The notes under the pieces are model-generated. The model did no database searches. It had not been told where the DNA came from and saw only the letters and a program-made list of their open reading frames with translations. A DNA stretch of 64,000 nucleotides from CAKZLS01 sp963701445 (GTDB lineage: Bacteria > Pseudomonadota > Alphaproteobacteria > Rhodospirillales > Defluviicoccaceae), in NCBI GenBank assembly GCA_963701445.1, contig CAVPAM010000012.1, forward strand, positions 1 through 64,000, in the 5' to 3' direction. This document shows, one piece after another, positions 1 through 8,830 of the stretch; within the stretch, counting starts at the first letter, position 1, and each line of letters starts with the position of its first letter. Position numbers and translations under genes: made by a program.

Positions 1-722
1 TTTTGTACCCGAAGGCCGGGATCGCCAGATCCCGCTGGGGCTGGCCGTCCTCGCGGGGCTTGGCCTTGGAAAACTTCACCGTCCAGCGGGCGTCAAGGTC
101 CTTCTGGCGCAGCTTGGCGGGCTTGTCCTCCCAGCCTTCCGGAATGCGCCCTTGCTTGATGGCCTGCTTTTCGCCGTCGGTGTTGCGCTGTCTCGGAGCC
201 GCGACGATGGTGGCATCCATGATTTGCCCGGACATGGCCAGATAGCCCTTCTCGGTCAAAACCTTGTCGAACCGGGCAAAAAGCTTGTCCATGGCTTCGG
301 CCTGGGTGAGGTGTTCCCGAAACAGCCAGATCGTCGTGGCATCGGGAACCGGGTCCTTCATCCCCAAACCCAGGAACCGCATGAACGACAAGCGGTCCCG
401 GATCATGAATTCCGTCTGTTCGTCCGAAAGCGTGTACAGCGCCTGGAGAACCAAAATCTTAAACATTAGAACCAGGTCGTACGGCGGACGTCCGCCCTTA
501 CAACCGTCGGACCTCTTGACCGCTTTTTCAAGCCGGTAACGGAACGCCTCGAAGTTCACAACGTCCGACAGACGCTCCAACGGATCGCCCGACTTGCTGA
601 GTTGATCATACCGGTAATCAAGGTCGAAAAAACCAGGCTGACGATCCATTCCGGCCTCCCATGAAACACAGGACCCATTGAATCAGACTGCCGTCAAAGC
701 AACCAGGTTTTTCGAGGTGTCC
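1..722 (-). mobile_element. IS5-family insertion sequence, partial, outer end uncertain
   Basis: The element carries the transposase at 2-649. The segment 706-722 (GGTTTTTCGAGGTGTCC) has the look of an outward-facing IS5-type end, and I use it as the provisional boundary. The opposite end lies outside the window, so the inverted repeat cannot be paired and no target duplication can be tested. The boundary is inference; the presence of the element is well supported. Confidence 0.5.
2..649 (-). CDS. IS5-family transposase, C-terminus cut by window edge
   Basis: This is the N-terminal 216 residues of a DDE transposase, open through the window start, so the C-terminal catalytic part lies outside. 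I translated the complement from the ATG at 647-649, which a GGGAGG ribosome site precedes. It begins MDRQPGFFDLDYRYDQLSK. Residues about 70-110 contain the IS5 signatures LSDEQTEFMIRDRLSFMRFL and VPDATTIWLFRE. The first catalytic aspartate is probably in GQIMDATIVAAP near residue 150. No stop or frameshift is seen in the visible part, so the copy may be intact. The neighbour is an unrelated IS1380 element starting about 130 bases upstream of this gene, which marks the area as an insertion hot spot or a safe landing zone. The family call is firm; the subgroup is not resolved. Confidence 0.9.
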   Translation of the reverse strand, partial: MDRQPGFFDLDYRYDQLSKSGDPLERLSDVVNFEAFRYRLEKAVKRSDGCKGGRPPYDLVLMFKILVLQALYTLSDEQTEFMIRDRLSFMRFLGLGMKDPVPDATTIWLFREHLTQAEAMDKLFARFDKVLTEKGYLAMSGQIMDATIVAAPRQRNTDGEKQAIKQGRIPEGWEDKPAKLRQKDLDARWTVKFSKAKPREDGQPQRDLAIPAFGYK

Positions 723-780
723 ATTTGCCAAACAAACACAGAGAATCACATATCCCGCCTTCAGAAAACCCTGAATCCCG

Positions 781-798
781 TTAGCCCGATCTATTCAC
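781..798 (+). repeat. IS1380 terminal inverted repeat, left
   Basis: TTAGCCCGATCTATTCAC pairs with the complement of 2387-2404 at 14 of 18 positions. It lies about 140 bases beyond the transposase stop, as expected for an element end. Confidence 0.75.
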
Positions 799-937
799 TG
801 TGACGGCTTCCGCGCGGGATTTGAGTGGGAGGGACGCGATTGGCGGTGACGCCTTTGGGCGTCTATTTGCGGTTTCGGTTGTTGCAGGCGTTTGGGGTTG
901 AGGGGGATGGGCTCGGCGGGGCGCGCTGCCCTGTGGA

Positions 938-2278
938 TCATGGCCCTGCGGTAGCGAGGCGCCCGGCGAGCAGGCGAAAGAGGGTGGCATCCGGGCAGGC
1001 GGAGGCGAGGTGGATGCGGATGCGGGCGGCCTTTTCGACGACGCGGGCGCCGAGCTTGAGGAGGCGCTGCCTGAGGGTGGCGAACTCGGCGTTGGCGAGC
1101 GGGTTGGCGGGCGGCACGGCGTCGCGCAGGGACAGCATCAGCCAGTAGGCGCAGGTATGCAGGACGAGACGGACCTGATTGGCGACGGGGCTCTGGCAGG
1201 ACGTGCGGTCGGAGGCGAGTTGGCATTTGTGCATCTTGATCAGGTTTTCGGCCTGGCCGCGGATGCAGTAGACGTCTTCGTAGAGGGGGCGGGCCTCTCC
1301 GGGGAGCGAGGTGACGACGTAGCGGGCATCGAAGCCGCGCGTGGTGGCCTCAAGGCGGGCGACGACGTGGCGTTGGCGGTTCCACGACCCGGCGGCGTAG
1401 GCAAAGGCGGTGAAGGCTCGCCACTTCTCGGCCCCGGCCTCGGCGCGGCGCACTTTGAGGTCGTCGGCCACGGCCGCCGCCAGGACGTCAAGCACCCGGT
1501 TGCCCGACAGCCCGAAGATGTCGTCGACACCGTTGTCCTCGCACCACGCCATGGCCTCGGGGCGGCCGTAGTGGGAGTCTCCCCGGAAGACGATCCGGGT
1601 GGCCGGCCAGTGCCGCCGAATGCGCCGGACCAGGTGCTTGAGCACGGTGCGCACCTCGCGTCCCGAGGGTGTCTTGCCCGGTCGCAGGAAGACCACTACC
1701 GGCTTGCCGCTCTGCACGTGGTAGACGTGAATGGGCAGGAAGCAGCGGGTGTCGTAGTGGGCGTGGAACAGCGACAATTGCTGGTGGCCGTGCACCGGAT
1801 CGCAGGTGTCATCGATGTCCAGGGTGATGGAGGCGGGGGGCTCCGGGAAGCTTCGGCAGAAGGTGTCCACCAGCGCCGCCGTCATCCGCGCCGCTTCGAT
1901 GCGCGACGGCATGTTCTCCAACCGGCTCATCGTAGGCTGCGAACACAGATCGGTGCCGCTTTCCGGGGCTCGGCCGACCGCCAGCTTGAACAAGGGATCG
2001 AAGCGCAACGTGTCGCAGTCGTCGGCGTCATCGTAGCCGCAGGCTATGGCCAGCATGCGGAAGCGCAGCATCCCGGCGAGCGTGTGGGTGACCAGCGCCG
2101 GGTCGCGTCGATCCCGGAGGCAACCGGCCACAAGGTCGGCCAAGCCGAGGCGGTGCTCCACCTCACGCAGCAGCAACAGCCCACCGTCCGAGGAGATCAG
2201 GCCACCGTCGAAGGCCGCCGTCACCTTCTTGCGACGGATGGCTGGAAGATTGAAGGGAAGAAGGGTATCGTCGGTCAT
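938..2278 (-). CDS. IS1380-family transposase
   Basis: A 446-residue transposase that moves the surrounding element. The N-terminus has the family block VTAAFDGGLISSDGGLLLLR, followed by the segment around DADDCDTLRFDPLFKLAVGR and the catalytic-core aspartates in SITLDIDDTCDPVHG and VFRGDSHYGRPEAM. Near the C-terminus, YCIRGQAENLIKMHK matches the conserved YxxRG-x-EN-x-IK block that contains the catalytic glutamate. Length and motif order are normal and the frame is uninterrupted, so the enzyme is probably functional. It starts at the ATG read from 2276-2278, 126 bases inside the right end. A long open frame on the opposite strand (1010-2404) is a GC-rich shadow. Confidence 0.93.
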   Translation of the reverse strand: MTDDTLLPFNLPAIRRKKVTAAFDGGLISSDGGLLLLREVEHRLGLADLVAGCLRDRRDPALVTHTLAGMLRFRMLAIACGYDDADDCDTLRFDPLFKLAVGRAPESGTDLCSQPTMSRLENMPSRIEAARMTAALVDTFCRSFPEPPASITLDIDDTCDPVHGHQQLSLFHAHYDTRCFLPIHVYHVQSGKPVVVFLRPGKTPSGREVRTVLKHLVRRIRRHWPATRIVFRGDSHYGRPEAMAWCEDNGVDDIFGLSGNRVLDVLAAAVADDLKVRRAEAGAEKWRAFTAFAYAAGSWNRQRHVVARLEATTRGFDARYVVTSLPGEARPLYEDVYCIRGQAENLIKMHKCQLASDRTSCQSPVANQVRLVLHTCAYWLMLSLRDAVPPANPLANAEFATLRQRLLKLGARVVEKAARIRIHLASACPDATLFRLLAGRLATAGP

Positions 2279-2386
2279 GGCGGGTGTGGCCCAAACGTTG
2301 CTCCGGTTGAAAGACGTCTCGACAACGAATTTCTACACGATATCAACGAACTACGCTACATCCGCCGCCCTAAAATCAGGCTTCGC

Positions 2387-2404
2387 GTGAATATTCCGGG
2401 CTAG
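2387..2404 (-). repeat. IS1380 terminal inverted repeat, right
   Basis: Read on the minus strand this is CTAGCCCGGAATATTCAC, the partner of 781-798. Its outer CTA at 2401-2403 is read as the TAG stop of the adjoining minus-strand glycosyltransferase gene. Confidence 0.75.
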
Positions 2405-3537
2405 CCTCGACACGCTCTAGACGCGCCGGGGGCGGACGCGGGGAGTTGGCCCGCGCGCAGGCGGTCTTCCATCATGCGCTTGAGCGCCGCTCCGAGGTTG
2501 CGGGCGAAGCGGGGGGCGTCGCAGAGCGGGGAGCGGCGGGTGCGCTCGCGCAAGCCGGCGCGAAGGGCGGCGAGGCGGTCGGGATCGTCCGCCCAGGATG
2601 CCGCCAAGTCCACGTAGGCATCGGCGTCGGCGACGATCCAGTCCGCCAGTCCGACGTTGGTCAGGTGGCTGGCGCAGTGGCGGCCGGCGAAGGTGGGGCC
2701 GGGCAGGGTGATCACCGGAACGCCCATCCACAGCGCCTCGCACGTGGTCAGGCCGCCGGTGTAGGGGAACGGGTCGAGGGCGATGTCGACGGCGTTGTAG
2801 GCACCGAGAAGCTCCGGGTGCGGCGCGAACCCCTGAAGCTCGACGCGGCCGGGTTCGATGCCCCGCGCCGCGAACAGGCCGTAAAAGCGCTCCCGCGTCG
2901 AGGGATCGTCGAGCGGCTTGGTTTTCAGAACGAGCCGGCTGCCCTCCACCCGGCGCAGCACCCGGCTCCACAGGCCGACCACGTCCTCGTTGACCTTGGC
3001 GAGGTTGTTGAAGCAGGCGAAGGTTATCCGGCCGTCGCGGAGGGCGGGCAGGGGGCCGACCTCGGGGGCGTAGGTGGGCGGGTCGTAGCTGATGTAACCG
3101 TCCGGCAGGCGCACGATGCGCTCGGTGAACCAGGGATCCGCGTCCGGGGGCGTTTCCACGGCGTCGGAGATGACGTAGTCCATGGCGTCCATGCCGGTGG
3201 TGTCGAAGAACCCGCCCGCCAGAACCTGGATCGGCGCCGGCCGGCGGGCGAACGTCAACAGCCGGTTGGCGCGGGTATGGCCGGCGAGGTCCAACAGGAT
3301 GTGGATGCCGTCCCGCCTTATCCGCCGGGCGAGGGCGTCGTCGCTCATCCCCGCCACCGGGACCCACTCGGTGGCCGCCGCCCGCAGCCGTTCGGTCAGG
3401 TCGTCGCCGGTGGCCGCGTTGGTGTAGAGGACCACGTCGAAGGTGTTCCGGTCGAGGTGCTCGATGGCGCCAGCCATCATGTAGCCCACCGGATGGCGGC
3501 GGAAATCGCCGGAAACCATGCCGACACGTATACGCCC
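2401..3537 (-). CDS. SPINDLY/OGT-type (GT41) glycosyltransferase domain, 3' part of a frameshifted gene
   Basis: This is the catalytic half of a TPR-GT41 O-linked sugar transferase, predicted to move GlcNAc or a related sugar to protein Ser/Thr in the cytoplasm. The reading frame begins inside the upstream TPR gene without its own start. The first clear residues are GRIRVGMVSGDFRRHPVGYM, the entry to the first Rossmann domain. Further on come ILLDLAGHTRANRL, CFNNLAKVNEDVVGLWSRVL and the nucleotide-sugar site DPFPYTGGLTTCEALWMGVP with GRHCASHL. All family blocks are present. The upstream TPR frame reads past this point and stops at 3477. A one-base loss in the G run at 3535-3537 would explain the split. 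The last codon is the TAG made by the IS1380 end at 2401-2403, so the natural C-terminus is lost or altered by at least a few residues. Confidence 0.85.
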   Translation of the reverse strand, partial: GRIRVGMVSGDFRRHPVGYMMAGAIEHLDRNTFDVVLYTNAATGDDLTERLRAAATEWVPVAGMSDDALARRIRRDGIHILLDLAGHTRANRLLTFARRPAPIQVLAGGFFDTTGMDAMDYVISDAVETPPDADPWFTERIVRLPDGYISYDPPTYAPEVGPLPALRDGRITFACFNNLAKVNEDVVGLWSRVLRRVEGSRLVLKTKPLDDPSTRERFYGLFAARGIEPGRVELQGFAPHPELLGAYNAVDIALDPFPYTGGLTTCEALWMGVPVITLPGPTFAGRHCASHLTNVGLADWIVADADAYVDLAASWADDPDRLAALRAGLRERTRRSPLCDAPRFARNLGAALKRMMEDRLRAGQLPASAPGASRACRG

Positions 3538-4790
3538 TTCGCGCCGGCCGCGAGCCGGGGACGCGGATGGCGCTCGGCCAGCGGCGCCGCGTGGCGGGCG
3601 TTCCAGCGGCCATATTCCGCGAAAATGTCCTCGCGGCTGGAGCCGGGGTCGTAGTGCATGGCCATCAACAGGTTGTCGTGGGCCTCGATCAGACCGGGAT
3701 CGATGTCGAGCGCCGCGCGGTAGGCGGCCACGGCGTCGGCGGTCCGGCCCTGGTCCCTCAACACGCCGCCGAGGCTGGCGCGGGCCTCCGCCAGTCCGGG
3801 GTCCAGAGCAATGGCCTTTCGCAAGCACCCCTCGGCCTCGCCCAGCCGGCCATCGGCGCGGAGGGCCGCGCCCAGGTTGGCGTGGGCCTCGGCGAGCCCG
3901 GGATCCGCCGAGATGGCCGCGCGGTAGGCGGCGATGGACTCCGCCCGCCTGTCGAGAGCCTGAAGCGCGGCGCCGAGGTTGGAGTGGGCACGGGCAAAGG
4001 CGGGCTTGAGCGCGATCGCCGCGTTGAAGGCCTCGATGGCGTCCTCGCGCCGCTTGAGACGGATCAACACTTCGCCGCGTCCGTAGTGCCCCTCGGCGAC
4101 GCGGGGAGCGAGCGCCACGGCGCGATCGAGAGCCGACAGGGCCGCCTCGGGCTCGCCGGCGGCCGCCAGCGCGGCGCCCAAAGAGCGGTGAAGGCCGGCG
4201 TCTTCCGGTTGCAGGTCCAAGGCCGCGCGGAACTGGACGATCGCTTCGGCGATCCGGCCCATGCCCATCAACGCCCCGCCGAGATTGGCGCGCGCCGCCG
4301 CCACGGTGGGGTCCACCGCGAGGGCCCGCCGGTACGCATCCGCCGCTTCGGCCAGCCGTCCCCGCTGGTGAAACAGCGTCCCGAGATTGTTGTACGCGCC
4401 GACGTCGGCCGGATCCGCCGCGATGGCCAGGCGAAAGGCGATCACGGCTTCGTCATGCCGTCCAAGGCTTGCGAGCAGGTTTCCGAGCGTGTTGCCGATC
4501 TCGGCCGAGGCCGGAGCGGCCGCCGCCGCCCGTCGCAGCAGGTCGACCGCTTCGTCGGCGCGTCCGGTCTGCATAACCAGAAGCCCGAGATGGTGGAGAC
4601 ACTCCGGGTGACGGGGGTTGGATGCCAGGATCTGGCGGTAGAGCGTTTCGGCGCGGGGAAACTGCCGGGCCTGGTGGAACCCCATCGCCAGGGACAGCGC
4701 CTTGCTCGGACGCGCTCCGGCGCGGGTTCTCCCGGCACGGGAGGGGGAGATTGCCGGAGAAGGTCGTTTTTTTGCGCTCAAGCTGGACAC
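3477..4790 (-). CDS. TPR-repeat protein, 5' part of a frameshifted TPR-GT41 glycosyltransferase gene
   Basis: This frame encodes 437 residues. After a basic N-terminus of about 35 residues come roughly ten tandem 34-residue tetratricopeptide units, up to about residue 395. Typical units read NTLGNLLASLGRHDEAVIAF and NNLGTLFHQRGRLAEAADAY. In GT41 enzymes such a superhelix presents protein substrates to the transferase domain. The final residues, after about position 418, are out of frame with the family: the expected RIRVGMVSGDF appears one frame away in the overlapping downstream frame. The predicted ancestral protein is close to 796 residues (2401-4790). The annotated start is a GTG at 4788-4790 with only a weak ribosome site; the ATG for residue 36 (4685) is an alternative. 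Whether the break is real, programmed or a sequencing error cannot be told here. Confidence 0.85.
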   Translation of the reverse strand: MSSLSAKKRPSPAISPSRAGRTRAGARPSKALSLAMGFHQARQFPRAETLYRQILASNPRHPECLHHLGLLVMQTGRADEAVDLLRRAAAAAPASAEIGNTLGNLLASLGRHDEAVIAFRLAIAADPADVGAYNNLGTLFHQRGRLAEAADAYRRALAVDPTVAAARANLGGALMGMGRIAEAIVQFRAALDLQPEDAGLHRSLGAALAAAGEPEAALSALDRAVALAPRVAEGHYGRGEVLIRLKRREDAIEAFNAAIALKPAFARAHSNLGAALQALDRRAESIAAYRAAISADPGLAEAHANLGAALRADGRLGEAEGCLRKAIALDPGLAEARASLGGVLRDQGRTADAVAAYRAALDIDPGLIEAHDNLLMAMHYDPGSSREDIFAEYGRWNARHAAPLAERHPRPRLAAGAKGVYVSAWFPAISAAIRWAT

Positions 4791-4900
4791 TCGCCGGATG
4801 GGTGTATGACGGTCGGAAATCGCCGCGCGACGCAGCGGCGACCGTTCGGACGCGATGGTAATCGCGGACCCGTTGCCAATTGATTAAGCCGGAGGGGTGG

Positions 4901-6127
4901 TCAGTCGGCTTCGATCAGGCCGCGGCCGGTCATCTCGTCGAGAAAGCGCCGGCGGCCGGCGTCGTCGAGGCGCGGGAAGGCGGACGCGAGGTCGCTCTCC
5001 GAAAACCGGGCGCGACCGGCGATCCAGGCGATCCGCTCGCCCTCTCCGGCGGTGACGGGGACGGCGCCGTCGTTGCCCTTGAGGACCCAGTCCGGTCCCC
5101 GGCGAACCAGCTTGGGGGCGTCGTCGCGGACCCGGTACCCGGCCGCGGCGCCGCCGCCTCCGCTCCCGCCGCCGCCGGGAGTTGGCAGGTCGCAGGAATG
5201 CCGGCGCGGCGCATAGGCTTGCTGGACCTGCTTGGCGCGCTGGACGAACGCGGGTCCGCCGATGAGGTCCGCGAAGGCGTCCTTGAGGGCCGCGAGATGG
5301 TCCGCCAGCCGGGTCTCGAACCCGGGTTCGGCGGGCGAGGGCAGGTCGGCCCGGAACAGCGGATCGGCGGCCGCGCGTTCCCACGCGTCGGTGAGGAGCG
5401 TCAGGCCGTTGGGCACGGCGAGCGCGAAGGTGACATGCAGCGAGGCCTCGCCGGTGGCGAGCGCGTCGTGGAACTGACCACGCGGAATGTACAGCAGATC
5501 GCCCGGCCGCGTCGTGATCTCCTCCACCACCCGGCCCTTGTTGGAGTCCAGGTACTCCTGGGTCTGGTTGGCGAACAGCGCATGGTGGATCGGGTTTTCG
5601 ATCCGGCCCTCGTACAGGCGCCAGCGCTTCTCGCCCACGAGAAACAGGGCGAACACCTCGTGCTTGTCGTAGTGGGAGTCGAAGGCCTGGCGGTCCTTCC
5701 ACGAGCAATAAAGGTTGCAGTTGGCGCGGCCGTTGAAGGTCCGCTCGAGGACGCCGGTGACGGCGCGGAGCCCGGGCGTCAGGGTTTCGATCTCGTTGCA
5801 CACCAGCGAGGCGCCGCGCCGGGCGAACTCGGAGACCTTGGCGGGGATCGGTTGCCAGGCGTTCTGCTGGTTGCGGTCGACGGTGCGCGCGCAGTAGAGT
5901 TGCGGCGGGACGTCGCGGCGGTCGAGCTTCATCTTGAGCGACGCCGATGTCCAGATCCCGGACATGTCGAGCAGTTCGGTGAAACCCTCCCACGACAGGA
6001 TGGCCGAGAACTTGCCGGCGTCGGCGGCCGGAACGTGCAGCGGCTTCCGGCCGTAGATGTCCGCCAGAAAGGTCTCCGGCGTGACCGGATCGAGAAGATC
6101 CGCGAAGGTCGTGATGATCTGTCCCAT
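4901..6127 (-). CDS. JmjC/cupin-domain protein, ribosomal oxygenase (ROXA)-like
   Basis: A 408-residue Fe(II)/2-oxoglutarate oxygenase of the COG2850 type, whose characterised members hydroxylate ribosomal proteins (bacterial ROXA acts on an arginine of L16). The metal triad is visible: H152 and D154 in SHYDKHEVFAL, and H220 in IPRGQFHDAL. The N-terminal 140 residues match the lead-in of the JmjC fold (ETFLADIYGRKPLHVP). After about residue 310 a flexible TPGGGGSGGGGAAAG linker leads to a C-terminal winged-helix-like segment ending in FLDEMTGRGLIEAD, normally used for dimerisation or substrate docking. The gene lies downstream of an rRNA methyltransferase gene on the same strand, with about 100 bases between. 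That fits a ribosome-modification role, but the substrate is inference. Confidence 0.85.
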   Translation of the reverse strand: MGQIITTFADLLDPVTPETFLADIYGRKPLHVPAADAGKFSAILSWEGFTELLDMSGIWTSASLKMKLDRRDVPPQLYCARTVDRNQQNAWQPIPAKVSEFARRGASLVCNEIETLTPGLRAVTGVLERTFNGRANCNLYCSWKDRQAFDSHYDKHEVFALFLVGEKRWRLYEGRIENPIHHALFANQTQEYLDSNKGRVVEEITTRPGDLLYIPRGQFHDALATGEASLHVTFALAVPNGLTLLTDAWERAAADPLFRADLPSPAEPGFETRLADHLAALKDAFADLIGGPAFVQRAKQVQQAYAPRRHSCDLPTPGGGGSGGGGAAAGYRVRDDAPKLVRRGPDWVLKGNDGAVPVTAGEGERIAWIAGRARFSESDLASAFPRLDDAGRRRFLDEMTGRGLIEAD

Positions 6128-6226
6128 GAAGCCGTCCGCGTCGTTCTTTCGGATCGAGGCCCCACACTAACAGCAAAATTCCGCCAAATCTTCCGTCAAT
6201 CCGGCGGGATGCGGCGGCGGACGCGC

Positions 6227-7033
6227 TCAGGACGGGTCGCGGGCCAGTTCGTAGAGCGCGATGGCGGCGGCGGTGGAGAGGTTGAGGCTTTCGACGGCGG
6301 GTCCGATGGGAATGCGCACCAGCGCGTCGCAGGCTTCGCGGGTGAGCCGCCGCAGGCCGCCGCCTTCCGCGCCGAGAACGAGGACGACCCGGCCGCCCGG
6401 GCCGGCGCCGGCCAACGGCAAGTCGGCCGCGCCGTCCAGGCCGATGAGCCAGAAGCCGGCTTCCTTCAGGCCCCTGAGGGCGCGGGCGACGTTGACCACG
6501 CGGACCAGCGGAACGGTTTCCAGGGCACCCGACGCCGCCTTGGCGAGCGCCGCCGTGGCGTCGGGAGCATGACGGTCCTGCACGATCACCGCGCGGGCGC
6601 CGAACGCCGCCGCCGAGCGCAGGACGGCGCCGATGTTGCGCGGGTCGGAGGCTTGATCGAGGACCACAAGACGAATTTCGGACACTTCCGCCAGATCCTC
6701 GAGGAAAGCCTTGAGGTCGATGGCGGGCAATGGATCCGCCTGGACAACCACGCCCTGATGGACGGCGCCGGGGGGCAGCACGGCCTCCAGGTCGCGGCGG
6801 TCGACGATCTCCACCGGGGGGACGGGTCCGTCCAGCGCGGCGGCCAGTTCGGTCAGCCGCTCGGCCGCGCCGGTGGCGGCCATCAGCCGGCGGCAACTCC
6901 TGTCGGGATTGGCCAGCGCCGCCAGGACGGCGTGCCAGCCGTAGAGCCAGAGCCCGGATCCCCCACCGGAGGACCCTTTTGGGGAACCGGACCGTCGTCG
7001 ATGAGGGGGCGTGCGAGGCTTGCGCTTTGACAT
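6227..7033 (-). CDS. rlmB: 23S rRNA (guanosine-2'-O)-methyltransferase, RlmB-like
   Basis: A SpoU/TrmH-type SPOUT methyltransferase of 268 residues from the chosen start, in the usual RlmB range. An N-terminal basic, Ser/Gly-rich stretch is followed by the substrate-binding domain entry LWLYGWHAVLAALANPDR. The SPOUT motifs are clear: motif 1 DPRNIGAVLRSAAAFGA, motif 2 VLVLGAEGGGLRRLTRE and motif 3 IPIGPAVESLNLSTAAAIAL, which form the trefoil knot that binds S-adenosylmethionine. By family knowledge the product modifies G2251 in the 23S P-loop. I chose the ATG read from 7031-7033; an in-frame ATG five codons upstream (7048) and a longer frame to 7162 are less likely because they run towards the tRNA promoter. 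It is divergent from the tRNA-tuf operon. Confidence 0.85.
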   Translation of the reverse strand: MSKRKPRTPPHRRRSGSPKGSSGGGSGLWLYGWHAVLAALANPDRSCRRLMAATGAAERLTELAAALDGPVPPVEIVDRRDLEAVLPPGAVHQGVVVQADPLPAIDLKAFLEDLAEVSEIRLVVLDQASDPRNIGAVLRSAAAFGARAVIVQDRHAPDATAALAKAASGALETVPLVRVVNVARALRGLKEAGFWLIGLDGAADLPLAGAGPGGRVVLVLGAEGGGLRRLTREACDALVRIPIGPAVESLNLSTAAAIALYELARDPS

Positions 7034-7130
7034 GAGGGCCGTTACCATTCCGCGATACAAGGGTTTTTCCGTAGGTCTCCGTCCAGCATAGCCTTGGCGA
7101 GGGACAGGGATCCTATTGTTTTTTTGGCCG

Positions 7131-7159
7131 TTGACAAGTGTCGGTAAAAGCCATATCAG
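7131..7159 (+). promoter_or_regulatory. Sigma-70-type promoter of the tRNA-tuf operon
   Basis: TTGACA at 7131-7136 is a perfect -35. A 17-base spacer leads to TATCAG at 7154-7159, a 4/6 match to the -10. Initiation would fall near 7166, about 36 bases before tRNA-Tyr, as expected for a stable-RNA promoter. No other candidate lies between here and tuf that is as good. Confidence 0.7.
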
Positions 7160-7201
7160 CAAGCGCTCGTTCTGTCGGTTGGCCGACGCTGGCGGCGTGC
7201 C

Positions 7202-7287
7202 GGAGGGGTGCCCGAGTGGCTAAAGGGGACGGGCTGTAAACCCGTTGGCGTACGCCTACGTTGGTTCGAATCCAACCCCCTCCACCA
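7202..7287 (+). tRNA. tRNA-Tyr (GTA)
   Basis: A class II tRNA with a long variable arm. The acceptor GGAGGGG (7202-7208) pairs with CCCCTCC (7277-7283). The anticodon stem ACGGG/CCCGT encloses the loop CTGTAAA with anticodon GTA. The T stem GTTGG/CCAAC encloses TTCGAAT. The discriminator A is at 7284 and CCA is encoded at 7285-7287. It is the first gene of the operon. Confidence 0.95.
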
Positions 7288-7325
7288 TCCGCTGGGGCGG
7301 AGGCGAACCTGTCGAGTGCTTGGCT

Positions 7326-7399
7326 GCGGGTGTAGCTTAGTGGTAAAGCGGAAGCCTTCCAAGCTTCATACGAGGGTTCGATTCCCTTCACCCGCTCCA
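7326..7399 (+). tRNA. tRNA-Gly (TCC)
   Basis: The acceptor GCGGGTG (7326-7332) pairs with CACCCGC (7389-7395). The anticodon stem GAAGC/GCTTC encloses CTTCCAA, giving anticodon TCC. The T arm is GAGGG-TTCGATT-CCCTT with a G-U type wobble. Discriminator T and an encoded CCA end at 7399. It lies 38 bases after tRNA-Tyr and 93 bases before tuf, an arrangement resembling the tRNA-tufB operon of enterobacteria. Confidence 0.95.
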
Positions 7400-7492
7400 A
7401 TCTCGCTCTTTGGGTTTCCCTGGATCGGCGGTTCGTAGGATTATTCGTTAGCTTGATGTTTTCACCTCTCGAGTTTGAAAGAAGTAATTACG

Positions 7493-8683
<1,191 letters not shown>

Positions 8684-8737
8684 CATACGGGCTTCCCGCG
8701 GAAGGGCGCTCGAACAGGGAGAGTTTGGGAACGGACT

Positions 8738-8813
8738 AGGGGCATAGCTCAGCTGGTAGAGCGGCGGTCTCCAAAACCGCAGGTCGCGGGTTCGAACCCT
8801 GCTGCCCCTGCCA
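8738..8813 (+). tRNA. tRNA-Trp (CCA)
   Basis: The acceptor AGGGGCA (8738-8744) pairs with TGCCCCT (8803-8809). The anticodon stem GCGGT/ACCGC encloses CTCCAAA, giving anticodon CCA. The T loop is TTCGAAC, the discriminator is G, and an encoded CCA ends at 8813. It sits between tuf and secE, the usual alphaproteobacterial position. Confidence 0.95.
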
Positions 8814-8830
8814 TTCTAACGAACACCACG

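Larger units (their letters stand above)
781..2404 (-). mobile_element. IS1380-family insertion sequence, complete
   Basis: The element is about 1.62 kb, the usual size of the family, with one transposase on the minus strand filling most of it. Imperfect terminal inverted repeats are visible: 781-798 and the complement of 2387-2404 match at 14 of 18 positions, sharing TAGCCCG and TATTCAC. I could not find a convincing target-site duplication: the flanks ATCCCG before and CCTCGA after do not match. The absence may reflect later rearrangement, or an end placed a base or two wrong. The right end abuts the 3' end of a glycosyltransferase gene and donates its stop codon. Confidence 0.85.

Noticed and set aside
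1010..2404. 464-codon plus-strand frame across the IS1380 element
   Set aside because: It is antisense to a motif-complete transposase and has no protein-like features.
4880..7030. 716-codon plus-strand frame and 670-codon minus frame (4884-6896)
   Set aside because: Both cover the JmjC and RlmB genes in other frames. Their translations are repetitive Arg/Gly/Ala sequence without motifs.
7475..7492. Upstream start for the first tuf gene (MKEVIT extension)
   Set aside because: The second copy starts MAKAKFERTK without these residues, and the extension overlaps the purine-rich ribosome site.
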